Assembly (NCBI GenBank): GCA_964346725.1
Contig: CAYFVM010000001.1
Location: 1 to 64,000 of the forward strand
Reading direction: 5' to 3'
Length of the DNA: 64,000 bases
From: UBA1715 sp964346725
GTDB taxonomy: Bacteria; Bacteroidota; Bacteroidia; Bacteroidales; UBA1715
The first letter of the stretch is position 1, and each line of letters begins with the position of its first letter. This document shows, piece after piece, positions 15,906-22,483 of the stretch. A model generated the notes under the pieces. It had not been told where the DNA came from and did no database searches. It was given only the letters and a program-made list of their open reading frames with translations. A program made the translations under genes and the position numbers.

Positions 15906-17204
15906 TTACCAAATGATTTTTTGTTGAAAAGTGCCACGATTTGTTTTAACTTGTACAATGTAGCAATCATGAGGAAGAGAATGTAATTGTAGGCAAGCAT
16001 TTGTAACTTCTTGCAATTTACATCCATTTTTGTTGTAAAGACTTATAACATAGTGTTTTTCACTAATAACGAGTATTGTTTCCGCATTTCGATTGATGTA
16101 AATTGGGGCTTCTTGAGGTAGCATTACACTTTGAATATCTGAATAAATTTCTTCCCCATTGGTATCGTATTGTTTTATGCGATAGTATAGAATTTCGCTT
16201 GTATGAGTATTGCTATCGGTAAAATCATAAATGCCAAGAGGATTGTGTAGCGTCGCTATAGTTATGAATTCCTGAGATGAATAAGCACGTTGTATGTAGC
16301 AAGGAGATGTTTTGTTTTCTGTTTCCCAGGATAAATACACAACAGGCTTTTGCAAAACCAAAGTGAAATATTTAAAGGAAATCCCCAAAAGGTTGGGAGT
16401 GTTGCCAATAGTGAAGAAAGAGTTTGGATTAATACTGATTTCCATGACTTTATCATCGATTTTCGTGTTCTTTTCTTTAGAAGGTTCCCAATAGGTTCCA
16501 TCAGATAAAAAAATGGAACAATTTTCTTCATTAAATTCAGGTTGCTCTTTTTGGGTGTTCCAAAAGAATGAAATACTTGCTTTTTCAATAGCAGAAGTCA
16601 CGTGCCACGTTGTATTTATAAAGTTAGTTTCAAAGTGTTCTTCATTAGAAGTTCCTGTTTTTGAAACAAAGTTCCAAAGGCTGTCAATACTGATTTCTTC
16701 ATGATTCTCGTCCAAATTCTTAAACGCAATTCCAGAAAAAATGGTATCAAGCGTAAAAAGTGGAATAGTAATACTTTCGTCTTTCGAAAGCGACAGGTCA
16801 ATTGTACCTTGATTCAGGAAAATACCACATTCTTCATTGAAATTCTCTGCAAGAATAGAATTCTTGTTGGCATGATTAAAAATGAGAGAATGAGAATTGC
16901 AATCAAGGAATGATTTTTTGTTCAAAGTGAGAGTATTTTCAATAATGCAATCTTGCGTTAATTTAACGCGGGCACTGGCGTTTTTCGTAAGAATAAGATT
17001 GTAGCAGTGTTTGGTGTTGAGCATTTGTTCACCGCCACGCGTGTATTCCAATGTGTTTCCTTCGGAATCTGCAATAATGTGCGGTGTAGTGCTTGTGTGA
17101 ATAGAAAGATATGCGTTTTGAGCTTGAGTTAGAGTTCCTTCTCCGGTAAACCTCTCCGTCACTTCAAGCGAATCATGATTGGTGTATGACGATTGTTTAT
17201 TATG
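15906..17204 (-). CDS. Putative T9SS cargo protein with C-terminal sorting domain, 5' end in assembly gap
   Basis: The frame is open through the bases next to the gap (17204), so the GTG at 17162 is not a credible start. The protein is repetitive and beta-rich, with no enzyme motif I recognise. The last 75 residues or so resemble a type A T9SS sorting domain: ETILVISEKHYVISLYNKNG, then a short LPHDCYIVQVKTNRGTFQQKIIW ending. Such domains direct export through the type IX system and cell-surface attachment, and this window carries T9SS genes. The probable start codon, ATG AAA AAA at 17311-17313, lies on the far side of the gap. The function of the mature part is unknown. Confidence 0.72.
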   Translation of the reverse strand, partial: HNKQSSYTNHDSLEVTERFTGEGTLTQAQNAYLSIHTSTTPHIIADSEGNTLEYTRGGEQMLNTKHCYNLILTKNASARVKLTQDCIIENTLTLNKKSFLDCNSHSLIFNHANKNSILAENFNEECGIFLNQGTIDLSLSKDESITIPLFTLDTIFSGIAFKNLDENHEEISIDSLWNFVSKTGTSNEEHFETNFINTTWHVTSAIEKASISFFWNTQKEQPEFNEENCSIFLSDGTYWEPSKEKNTKIDDKVMEISINPNSFFTIGNTPNLLGISFKYFTLVLQKPVVYLSWETENKTSPCYIQRAYSSQEFITIATLHNPLGIYDFTDSNTHTSEILYYRIKQYDTNGEEIYSDIQSVMLPQEAPIYINRNAETILVISEKHYVISLYNKNGCKLQEVTNACLQLHSLPHDCYIVQVKTNRGTFQQKIIW

Positions 17205-17304
17205 NNNNNNNNNNNNNNNNNNNNNNNNNNNNNNNNNNNNNNNNNNNNNNNNNNNNNNNNNNNNNNNNNNNNNNNNNNNNNNNNNNNNNNNNNNNNNNNN
17301 NNNN
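17205..17304. other. Assembly gap (100 N) inside the putative T9SS cargo gene
   Basis: A second run of exactly 100 N. It separates the likely signal-peptide start (minus strand, 17313) from the body of the cargo gene. Confidence 0.99.
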
Positions 17305-17342
17305 TTTTTTCATTGTGCGTCGGCTTAAGACGCACAAATATA
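17305..17342 (-). promoter_or_regulatory. Promoter, leader hairpin and start codon of the gapped T9SS cargo gene
   Basis: On the minus strand the -7 box TATATTTG (17335-17342) is followed by a perfect 8-bp hairpin TGTGCGTC/GACGCACA (17314-17336, 7-base loop) and immediately by ATG AAA AAA before the gap. The hairpin fills nearly the whole leader. Confidence 0.6.
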
Positions 17343-17356
17343 TAAAAAATCAGATT

Positions 17357-17992
17357 TTATGAAAGAATTTCTGTTCTATCAAATTGTTCAAGACGATTCT
17401 GAATAGAATATCCTTTTCGTGGAGTGTAATTGATTTTTCCGTCAGATTCTAAGAATCGCATTACGTGGTTGAAACCTAGCATAGATGCATTAAGAATTCC
17501 AGCACGAGTAATGTACACATTGTTTATAGTGGTACCTACGTATTTATCAATTGCTTGTTTGAGATATACGTTTTCCATCCGGTGCATATACCAACGAATA
17601 AATCGTTCTTGATCTTCAGGAGGAAATGTTTCCAAGTCAAAGTGATAACGAGCATATCCCTTTTGAGTATATGTTGTGTCAAATGAGTCGTAAATAGCTT
17701 GAATTTGTTCCTCGCTATATCCGAATTCCAAAAGAGCATACCTACTTGCTTGATATTTTCCTACAGTTTTGGTCTTATTTGCAACATCGTATTTTTGACG
17801 AGATTCAATGTGTGCTATTTTTTTGTAAAGGTCATGGTACTCAATATAGTCCAATTCTATTTCTTCTGGACTATCAATATCGCTAATTTCTTTGCTGTTT
17901 TCTCCCGTTAAAATAGGTATTATTAATAGTAGGGAGAACAAAACTGATGTTAGTCCCGCCTTTGAGTTGTTGATATTCAGTATTTTACGCAT
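17357..17992 (-). CDS. Membrane-anchored or exported protein with lysozyme-like domain
   Basis: I recognise no exact family. The 211-residue product has an N-terminal hydrophobic segment (about residues 12-30) that is a signal anchor or signal peptide. The rest resembles a lysozyme-like fold: IAHIESRQKYDV puts a candidate catalytic Glu at residue 63, followed by VGKYQASRYAL where muramidases and transglycosylases have a G-x-YQ type turn. YITRAGILNASMLGFNHVMRFL looks like the conserved C-terminal helix of such domains. A role in peptidoglycan cleavage is inference. It has its own -7 box and lies between the gapped cargo gene and the FKBP gene. Confidence 0.6.
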   Translation of the reverse strand: MRKILNINNSKAGLTSVLFSLLLIIPILTGENSKEISDIDSPEEIELDYIEYHDLYKKIAHIESRQKYDVANKTKTVGKYQASRYALLEFGYSEEQIQAIYDSFDTTYTQKGYARYHFDLETFPPEDQERFIRWYMHRMENVYLKQAIDKYVGTTINNVYITRAGILNASMLGFNHVMRFLESDGKINYTPRKGYSIQNRLEQFDRTEILS

Positions 17993-18014
17993 TATATCTT
18001 CTTTAAAAGCTAGG

Positions 18015-18022
18015 CAAAGATA
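18015..18022 (-). promoter_or_regulatory. -7 promoter element of the lysozyme-like gene
   Basis: TATCTTTG on the minus strand, 23 bases upstream of the ATG at 17992, matches TAnnTTTG. Confidence 0.6.
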
Positions 18023-18131
18023 TATTTTTTTTATAAAAACAAACTTTTTTGCAAAAATATTCGTATCTTCATCTTTTTTATTCTCTTTAGAATTGGAATA
18101 AATTCTTTCTTTTACATTTTTTTCCTACTGA

Positions 18132-18164
18132 CATAAAAAAGGCAGTCCAATTTGAACTGCCTTT
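18132..18164 (-). terminator. Terminator after the FKBP-type isomerase gene
   Basis: On the minus strand a 9-bp stem AAAGGCAGT/ACTGCCTTT with a 9-base loop is followed by a T run. It ends the dnaX-ispE-FKBP unit. Confidence 0.85.
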
Positions 18165-18185
18165 ACTTTTTGAGAAAGAATATTG

Positions 18186-18959
18186 TTAGTCTTTTTTCTC
18201 TTTTTTACTTTTCTTTTTGCTTTTGTCATTAGTAGCCTTATCAGGCGAAATAGGTTCTATAGTTTCAATAGTTGTGTTGTCATTTGAATCTTCAATTTTG
18301 ATAAGTTCAATTTCAAAAATCAAGGTAGAACAAGGTTTTATTGTTCCCATATCATTCATACCATAGCCAAGATCTGAAGGAATATACGCAATATATTTTG
18401 CACCTTCGGTCATTAATTTGAGTACTTGAGAAAAACCTGGAATTACTGCATTTACGGGGAAAGTAGCCGGTTCGCCTCTCTCTATTGATGAATCAAATAC
18501 AGTTCCATCTATGAGAGAACCTTTATAGTGAAGGGTTACGTTATCGTTGTCAGTAGGGTTTTGTTTTCCTTTACCTTTTTCAATGACTTTGTATTGCAAT
18601 CCGTTTTCGAGGGTTACTACGTCTTTGTTTTCTTTGTTTTTTAATAAATATTCAGAGTTTTTTAAACAAACTTCTTGAATCTTCTTTTCTTCTTGTGCTT
18701 TTAGTTGTGTTGCATATCGTTGCATGATGCTCATTGCGGAATCAACCGGAATTAATGTCTTATTGTTTGCGAAGAAGAAATCAGACATACCACGTGCATA
18801 ACTATCAGTAGAAATTTCGCCGTTATTCTGCTTTTGTAAATTTTGAGCATTGAGAATTCCTAGAGCATACGAAGCGCTATCTTTTTCTGTTTTGAGTGTT
18901 TGTGCCGAAGCAATTGTTGTAAACAATACCGACACTAATAGAAATGTGTTTTTTTTCAT
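18186..18959 (-). CDS. Exported FKBP-type peptidyl-prolyl cis-trans isomerase
   Basis: The 257-residue protein has a signal peptide ending near TIASAQ, a helical dimerisation-type N-domain (SYALGILNAQNLQKQNNG to about residue 110), and an FKBP domain from about 125 to 222. The FKBP part shows VTLHYKGSLIDGTVFDSS and VIPGFSQVLKLMTEGAKYIAYIPSDLGYG, the residues that form the proline pocket. Architecture matches Mip/FkpA proteins, periplasmic folding helpers. A lysine-rich tail of about 25 residues follows. It sits 24 bases after ispE and is followed by a terminator. Confidence 0.92.
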   Translation of the reverse strand: MKKNTFLLVSVLFTTIASAQTLKTEKDSASYALGILNAQNLQKQNNGEISTDSYARGMSDFFFANNKTLIPVDSAMSIMQRYATQLKAQEEKKIQEVCLKNSEYLLKNKENKDVVTLENGLQYKVIEKGKGKQNPTDNDNVTLHYKGSLIDGTVFDSSIERGEPATFPVNAVIPGFSQVLKLMTEGAKYIAYIPSDLGYGMNDMGTIKPCSTLIFEIELIKIEDSNDNTTIETIEPISPDKATNDKSKKKSKKEKKD

Positions 18960-18983
18960 TGTTATTTTTTTTAAATGATTGTT

Positions 18984-19790
18984 TTATTGTAATTGTCCGA
19001 ACCAAACGGCAGGAATGGTTTTCGGAACTATTATTTCTTTGTCAAAAATTCCATAGACTGTTGCACCACTTCCGCTCATAGATGCGTAGACAGCTCCAAG
19101 TTTATACATAGTTTCTTTTAATTGTTCAATTTCTAGATGAGCTACAAAGATAGTTTTTTCAAAATCATTTTTAACTATGTCATTCCATTTTATTGGATTT
19201 TTGGACAATACTTCAATAAGTTTTTTGTCTGGTTTTGCGGGAACAATTCCTTCGTATGCTTTTGCGGTGCTTATAGTTATGTTTGGCTTTGCAAGTAAAA
19301 TCCAATAGCCTTTCAATGAAAGTTGTATTGGTTTCATCAATTCACCTCGACCTTCGGCAAACATTGGCTTGTTTTGTATAAAAAATGGGCAGTCGCTTCC
19401 CAATTCCAAGGCCATTTGTTCAAGTTGTTCGGTAGTTGCACCTACAGAAAAATAGGAATTGAGTGCAGAAATCATAAAAGCCGCATCAGCTGATCCTCCG
19501 CCTAAGCCTCCGCCAAAAGGAATATTCTTGTACAGTATAATATGAATAGGAGGTATGTTGAAGTGCGATTTGAATGTATTCCAAGCTTTGACGCAGATAT
19601 TTTTTTCGAGAGGTGTGTCTATTTGTATTCCTTTGTTTTCGAATACTAATTCGGATGATTCTAAAAATTCCAAGCAATCGTAAAGACCATGAATAGGGTA
19701 AAATATGGTTTCAATATTATGATACCCATCTTGGCGTTTTTCTGTAATGTGAAGCCCTATATTGATTTTTGCATTGGGGAAACAGATCAT
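18984..19790 (-). CDS. ispE: 4-(cytidine 5'-diphospho)-2-C-methyl-D-erythritol kinase
   Basis: IspE is the GHMP-family kinase of the MEP isoprenoid pathway. The 268-residue protein starts MICFPNAKINIGLHITEKRQDGYHNIETIFYPI, carries the ATP-binding motif PFGGGLGGGSADAA, and near the end the third GHMP motif MSGSGATVYGIF. A second MEP gene, ispF, is in this window at 43344-43820. The ATG lies only 5 bases after the stop of the shifted dnaX extension, as expected if that extension is really translated. Confidence 0.96.
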   Translation of the reverse strand: MICFPNAKINIGLHITEKRQDGYHNIETIFYPIHGLYDCLEFLESSELVFENKGIQIDTPLEKNICVKAWNTFKSHFNIPPIHIILYKNIPFGGGLGGGSADAAFMISALNSYFSVGATTEQLEQMALELGSDCPFFIQNKPMFAEGRGELMKPIQLSLKGYWILLAKPNITISTAKAYEGIVPAKPDKKLIEVLSKNPIKWNDIVKNDFEKTIFVAHLEIEQLKETMYKLGAVYASMSGSGATVYGIFDKEIIVPKTIPAVWFGQLQ

Positions 19791-19795
19791 ACCAT

Positions 19796-20071
19796 TTAGA
19801 TTTGAAGGTCAAAAGTGTCTTTGAGTTTGTTTAGTAGAGGATTTTCTTTTGACAATTTTTCAAAACTATCTTTGTTGCTCAATATTTGCTTTACTGTATT
19901 CGGTTGAGAATTCTTTTCTTTGGTTGGTTGCGCAACTCCTTCTTTTTTGGGAATTACTACTGGTTCAGGTTTTGCCTGTGGTGGTATAGTCGTTTTAGCA
20001 ATTGGAGTTTGTTGTTTTACAACCGGTTGCGTAACTTTTGGTTGTTCTGTACTGGAAGAAGTTACGTTAGT
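19796..20071 (-). CDS. dnaX: Tau-specific C-terminal part of DnaX, -1 frame
   Basis: After the ten-A run at 20071-20080 the -1 frame stays open for 91 codons to a TAA at 19796-19798. It encodes a proline/lysine/glutamine-rich linker followed by DSFEKLSKENPLLNKLKDTFDLQI-like residues, which resembles the conserved end of Bacteroidota DnaX. Without this frame there would be a 271-base hole between dnaX and ispE; with it the genes are 5 bases apart. Tau joined this way would be about 457 residues. It is reached only by ribosomal -1 frameshift, transcriptional slippage, or if the true genome has one more A. Confidence 0.8.
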   Translation of the reverse strand, partial: TNVTSSSTEQPKVTQPVVKQQTPIAKTTIPPQAKPEPVVIPKKEGVAQPTKEKNSQPNTVKQILSNKDSFEKLSKENPLLNKLKDTFDLQI

Positions 20072-20080
20072 TTTTTTTTT
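20030..20080 (-). promoter_or_regulatory. Candidate frameshift site of dnaX: ten-A run plus downstream stem-loop
   Basis: Coding-strand codons are ATA TTA AAA AAA AAA CTA ACG TAA, so the zero frame stops two codons after the run. Four bases after the run an 8-bp inverted repeat CGTAACTT/AAGTTACG (20059-20066 with 20030-20037, 21-base loop) could form a stem. A slippery A AAA AAA heptamer, short spacer and stem is the layout of the E. coli dnaX signal. Confidence 0.65.
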
Positions 20081-21168
20081 AATATGTTGCTTAATTGCAA
20101 CAAAGCTAATTCAATGTGAAGTCGTTTGTTATTACTTTCTTTATAGTTTTCATCAAACTTTTGAGCAATGCTTAATGCATTGAAAAGAAATTCTGGTGGG
20201 CATTTTTGCGCTTGTTCTGTATAGCGTGTTTTTGTTTTTTCACTCACTTCTAATAGTGGCAATGTCTGTGCTACTTTACTTACAAGTAAATCTCTAAAGT
20301 GGCTACACAAGCCAAGAAGGAAGTTACGTTCGTCAAATCCTTTATTAAGAATTTCATCAAAAAGCACCAATGTTGAAGCATAATCAGAATTTAGGAAAAA
20401 GTCCGTCATTCTAAAGAAATACTCATAGTCGAGTACATTCAAGTTGTCAATGGTGTTCTGGTAGGTAACGTTTTTACCTGAAAAACTTACTATTTGGTCA
20501 AAAATGGACAATGCATCGCGTAAACCACCACGAGCTTTTGTGGTAATCACATTGAGCGCTTCAGGTTCTATGGTAATACCTTCTTGTTTTGCAACAAATT
20601 CAAGGTGTTTAACCATATCGTCTATTTTGATGCGATTGAAATCAAAAATTTGGCAACGAGAAAGAATCGTTGGTAAAATTTTATGTTTTTCAGTTGTCGC
20701 TAAAATAAAAATGGCGTGAGCAGGTGGTTCTTCCAATGTTTTAAGAAACGCATTGAATGCTTGTTGTGAAAGCATGTGAACCTCGTCTATAATGTATACG
20801 CTATATTTTCCAACTTGTGGTGGTATGCGCACTTGGTCAATCAGTTGTCTGATGTCGTCAACCGAGTTGTTAGAGGCTGCATCAAGCTCGACAACGTTGA
20901 AAGAAGCAGAAGCATTGAACGATTGGCAAGAATCACATTCGTTGCACGCTTCAATTTCTGGTGTTAAATTTTGGCAATTGATAGTTTTTGCAAAAATACG
21001 AGCACACGTTGTTTTTCCCACACCACGTGGACCGCAGAACAGATACGCATGCCCTAAATGTTTTGAAGCAATAGAATTCTTTAGTGTACGAGTAATTGAT
21101 TCTTGTCCAACGACAGAAGTAAACGTTGAGGGTCTATATTTTCGAGCAGAAACTAAGAAATTTTCCAT
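20062..21168 (-). CDS. dnaX: DNA polymerase III subunit gamma (short DnaX product)
   Basis: DnaX is the clamp-loader ATPase of the replisome. The 368-residue zero-frame product starts MENFLVSARKYRPSTFTSVVGQE, has Walker A GPRGVGKTTCARIFAK, a zinc-binding cysteine set (CQNLTPEIEACNECDSC), the DEAD-like YIIDEVHMLSQQAFNAFLKTLEEPP and the sensor region TILSRCQ. It stops just after domain III, at the ten-A run. This corresponds to the gamma form, while the shifted frame gives tau. The start at 21168 is chosen over 21204 because the -7 box (21176-21183) lies between them. The leader is therefore at most a few bases long. Confidence 0.93.
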   Translation of the reverse strand: MENFLVSARKYRPSTFTSVVGQESITRTLKNSIASKHLGHAYLFCGPRGVGKTTCARIFAKTINCQNLTPEIEACNECDSCQSFNASASFNVVELDAASNNSVDDIRQLIDQVRIPPQVGKYSVYIIDEVHMLSQQAFNAFLKTLEEPPAHAIFILATTEKHKILPTILSRCQIFDFNRIKIDDMVKHLEFVAKQEGITIEPEALNVITTKARGGLRDALSIFDQIVSFSGKNVTYQNTIDNLNVLDYEYFFRMTDFFLNSDYASTLVLFDEILNKGFDERNFLLGLCSHFRDLLVSKVAQTLPLLEVSEKTKTRYTEQAQKCPPEFLFNALSIAQKFDENYKESNNKRLHIELALLQLSNILKKKLT

Positions 21169-21175
21169 AACATTA

Positions 21176-21183
21176 CAAAGATA
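21176..21183 (-). promoter_or_regulatory. -7 promoter element of dnaX
   Basis: TATCTTTG on the minus strand ends 7 bases before the ATG at 21168, so transcription would start almost at the start codon. Confidence 0.55.
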
Positions 21184-21225
21184 CAATTTTTCTCTTTTGA
21201 ACAACGTCTATACGACATTTTGAGA

Positions 21226-22482
21226 TTAAGTTTTTTGTTTTTTCTTCTTAGCTGCCGGAAATAATACATTATTAAGAATTAATCGGTATCCTGGTGAATT
21301 TTTATGATTGTCAAGATTCGTTGGTTGGTCACCTACGTAGTGTCGATAATCTTCGGGATCGTGCCCGCCATAAAACGTCCATGTTCCTTTTCCGTATGAG
21401 CCATGAATGTATTTTGCTTCATTTGCGGCTTTAGTTTCTCCCATAATCACCACGGTTGGTTTTATGAGTGACTCATTGAATGCTGTGGTTTGCCCCATGA
21501 ATCCTTTGATTATCATGGTGTGATTTTGACAGAGCATGGTAGGAACGGGATCCCATTTTGCGGAAAATTCAAAGAGGGTAAAAAAGTCCGCCTTTTCACT
21601 GATTTTGCGTGTGTCAGTCACATCAATATCTGAGTATTCATATTCAAGAGGGTTTCGGCGCAACGTGAAGTTTTGGAATGCAAAGCTTTTCGAGAAATCT
21701 AATTTTGTTTGTGCTTGAGGGTCAGCTGGGTCCCCGTCAAACATGCTTTCGCATATATCAACACCATCGGCTGAAAGTGCTATGTCATACGAATCCGTTC
21801 CTGAACACATGGCAAAAAGGAATCCACCGTTTTCCACATATACTTTAATGGTTTTTGCTACATAGAGTTTGAGATCCGAAACTTTTGAAAAACCGAAAGA
21901 GGCAGCTTCTGCTTCTGCATTTTTTTGTTGGTCGCGATACCATTGTGCATTTTTATAGCTAGCGTAGAATTTTCCGTATTGTCCCGTAAAATCTTCATGG
22001 TGTAGATGCAACCAATCGTATTTTGATAGTTCTCCTTTTACTATTTCTCCATCATAAATTACTGAGTATGGTATTTCGGCATAGGTTAGGGCTAGCGTTA
22101 CCGCATCGTCCCATGGAAGTTTGTCTTTAGGGGAATAAACGGCCATTTTGGGTGCTTTCTCCAATTTTACATCATCCATGTTTACGTCATCGGACGAAAC
22201 TTCGTTTATGATGGCAGCTACTTTTACATCCGCAATGATTTCGTACGATACACCGCGAATGTCGCATTCGTTTTTAATGTCGCGACTATATTCTATAAGG
22301 AAACTGCCGCCTCTATAATTTAATAGCCAATCTACCGTGACATTGTTTTGTAGAACCCAATACGCAATACCATATGCTTTTAGATGATTTTGTTGTGTCT
22401 CATCCATTGGGATTAAAAATCCTAGTGCTGCACATATTTGATGCAGTATTAGACAAAACCCAAAAGCAAATGTTTTTTTCAT
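21226..22482 (-). CDS. Conserved Bacteroidota exported protein often labelled asparagine synthetase B
   Basis: The 418-residue protein has a signal peptide (MKKTFAFGFCLILHQICAALG) and the phrase LIPMDETQQNHLKAYGIAYWVL, by which I recognise a Bacteroidota family usually labelled asparagine synthetase B. No glutamine amidotransferase or ATP-pyrophosphatase motif is visible, so that name is doubtful. LAMCSGTDSYDIALSADGVDI and YGKGTWTFYGGHDPEDYRHYVGD hint at a class I glutamine amidotransferase-like or ThuA-like fold. The role is unknown; it should be periplasmic. It lies 1 base after dnaB. Confidence 0.75.
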   Translation of the reverse strand: MKKTFAFGFCLILHQICAALGFLIPMDETQQNHLKAYGIAYWVLQNNVTVDWLLNYRGGSFLIEYSRDIKNECDIRGVSYEIIADVKVAAIINEVSSDDVNMDDVKLEKAPKMAVYSPKDKLPWDDAVTLALTYAEIPYSVIYDGEIVKGELSKYDWLHLHHEDFTGQYGKFYASYKNAQWYRDQQKNAEAEAASFGFSKVSDLKLYVAKTIKVYVENGGFLFAMCSGTDSYDIALSADGVDICESMFDGDPADPQAQTKLDFSKSFAFQNFTLRRNPLEYEYSDIDVTDTRKISEKADFFTLFEFSAKWDPVPTMLCQNHTMIIKGFMGQTTAFNESLIKPTVVIMGETKAANEAKYIHGSYGKGTWTFYGGHDPEDYRHYVGDQPTNLDNHKNSPGYRLILNNVLFPAAKKKKQKT

Positions 22483-22483
22483 A

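Noticed and set aside
19886..20119. Plus-strand frame rich in Trp, Phe and Cys opposite the dnaX 3' end
   Set aside because: It is the antisense of the tau extension and has the odd composition expected from the complement of Pro/Lys/Gln codons.
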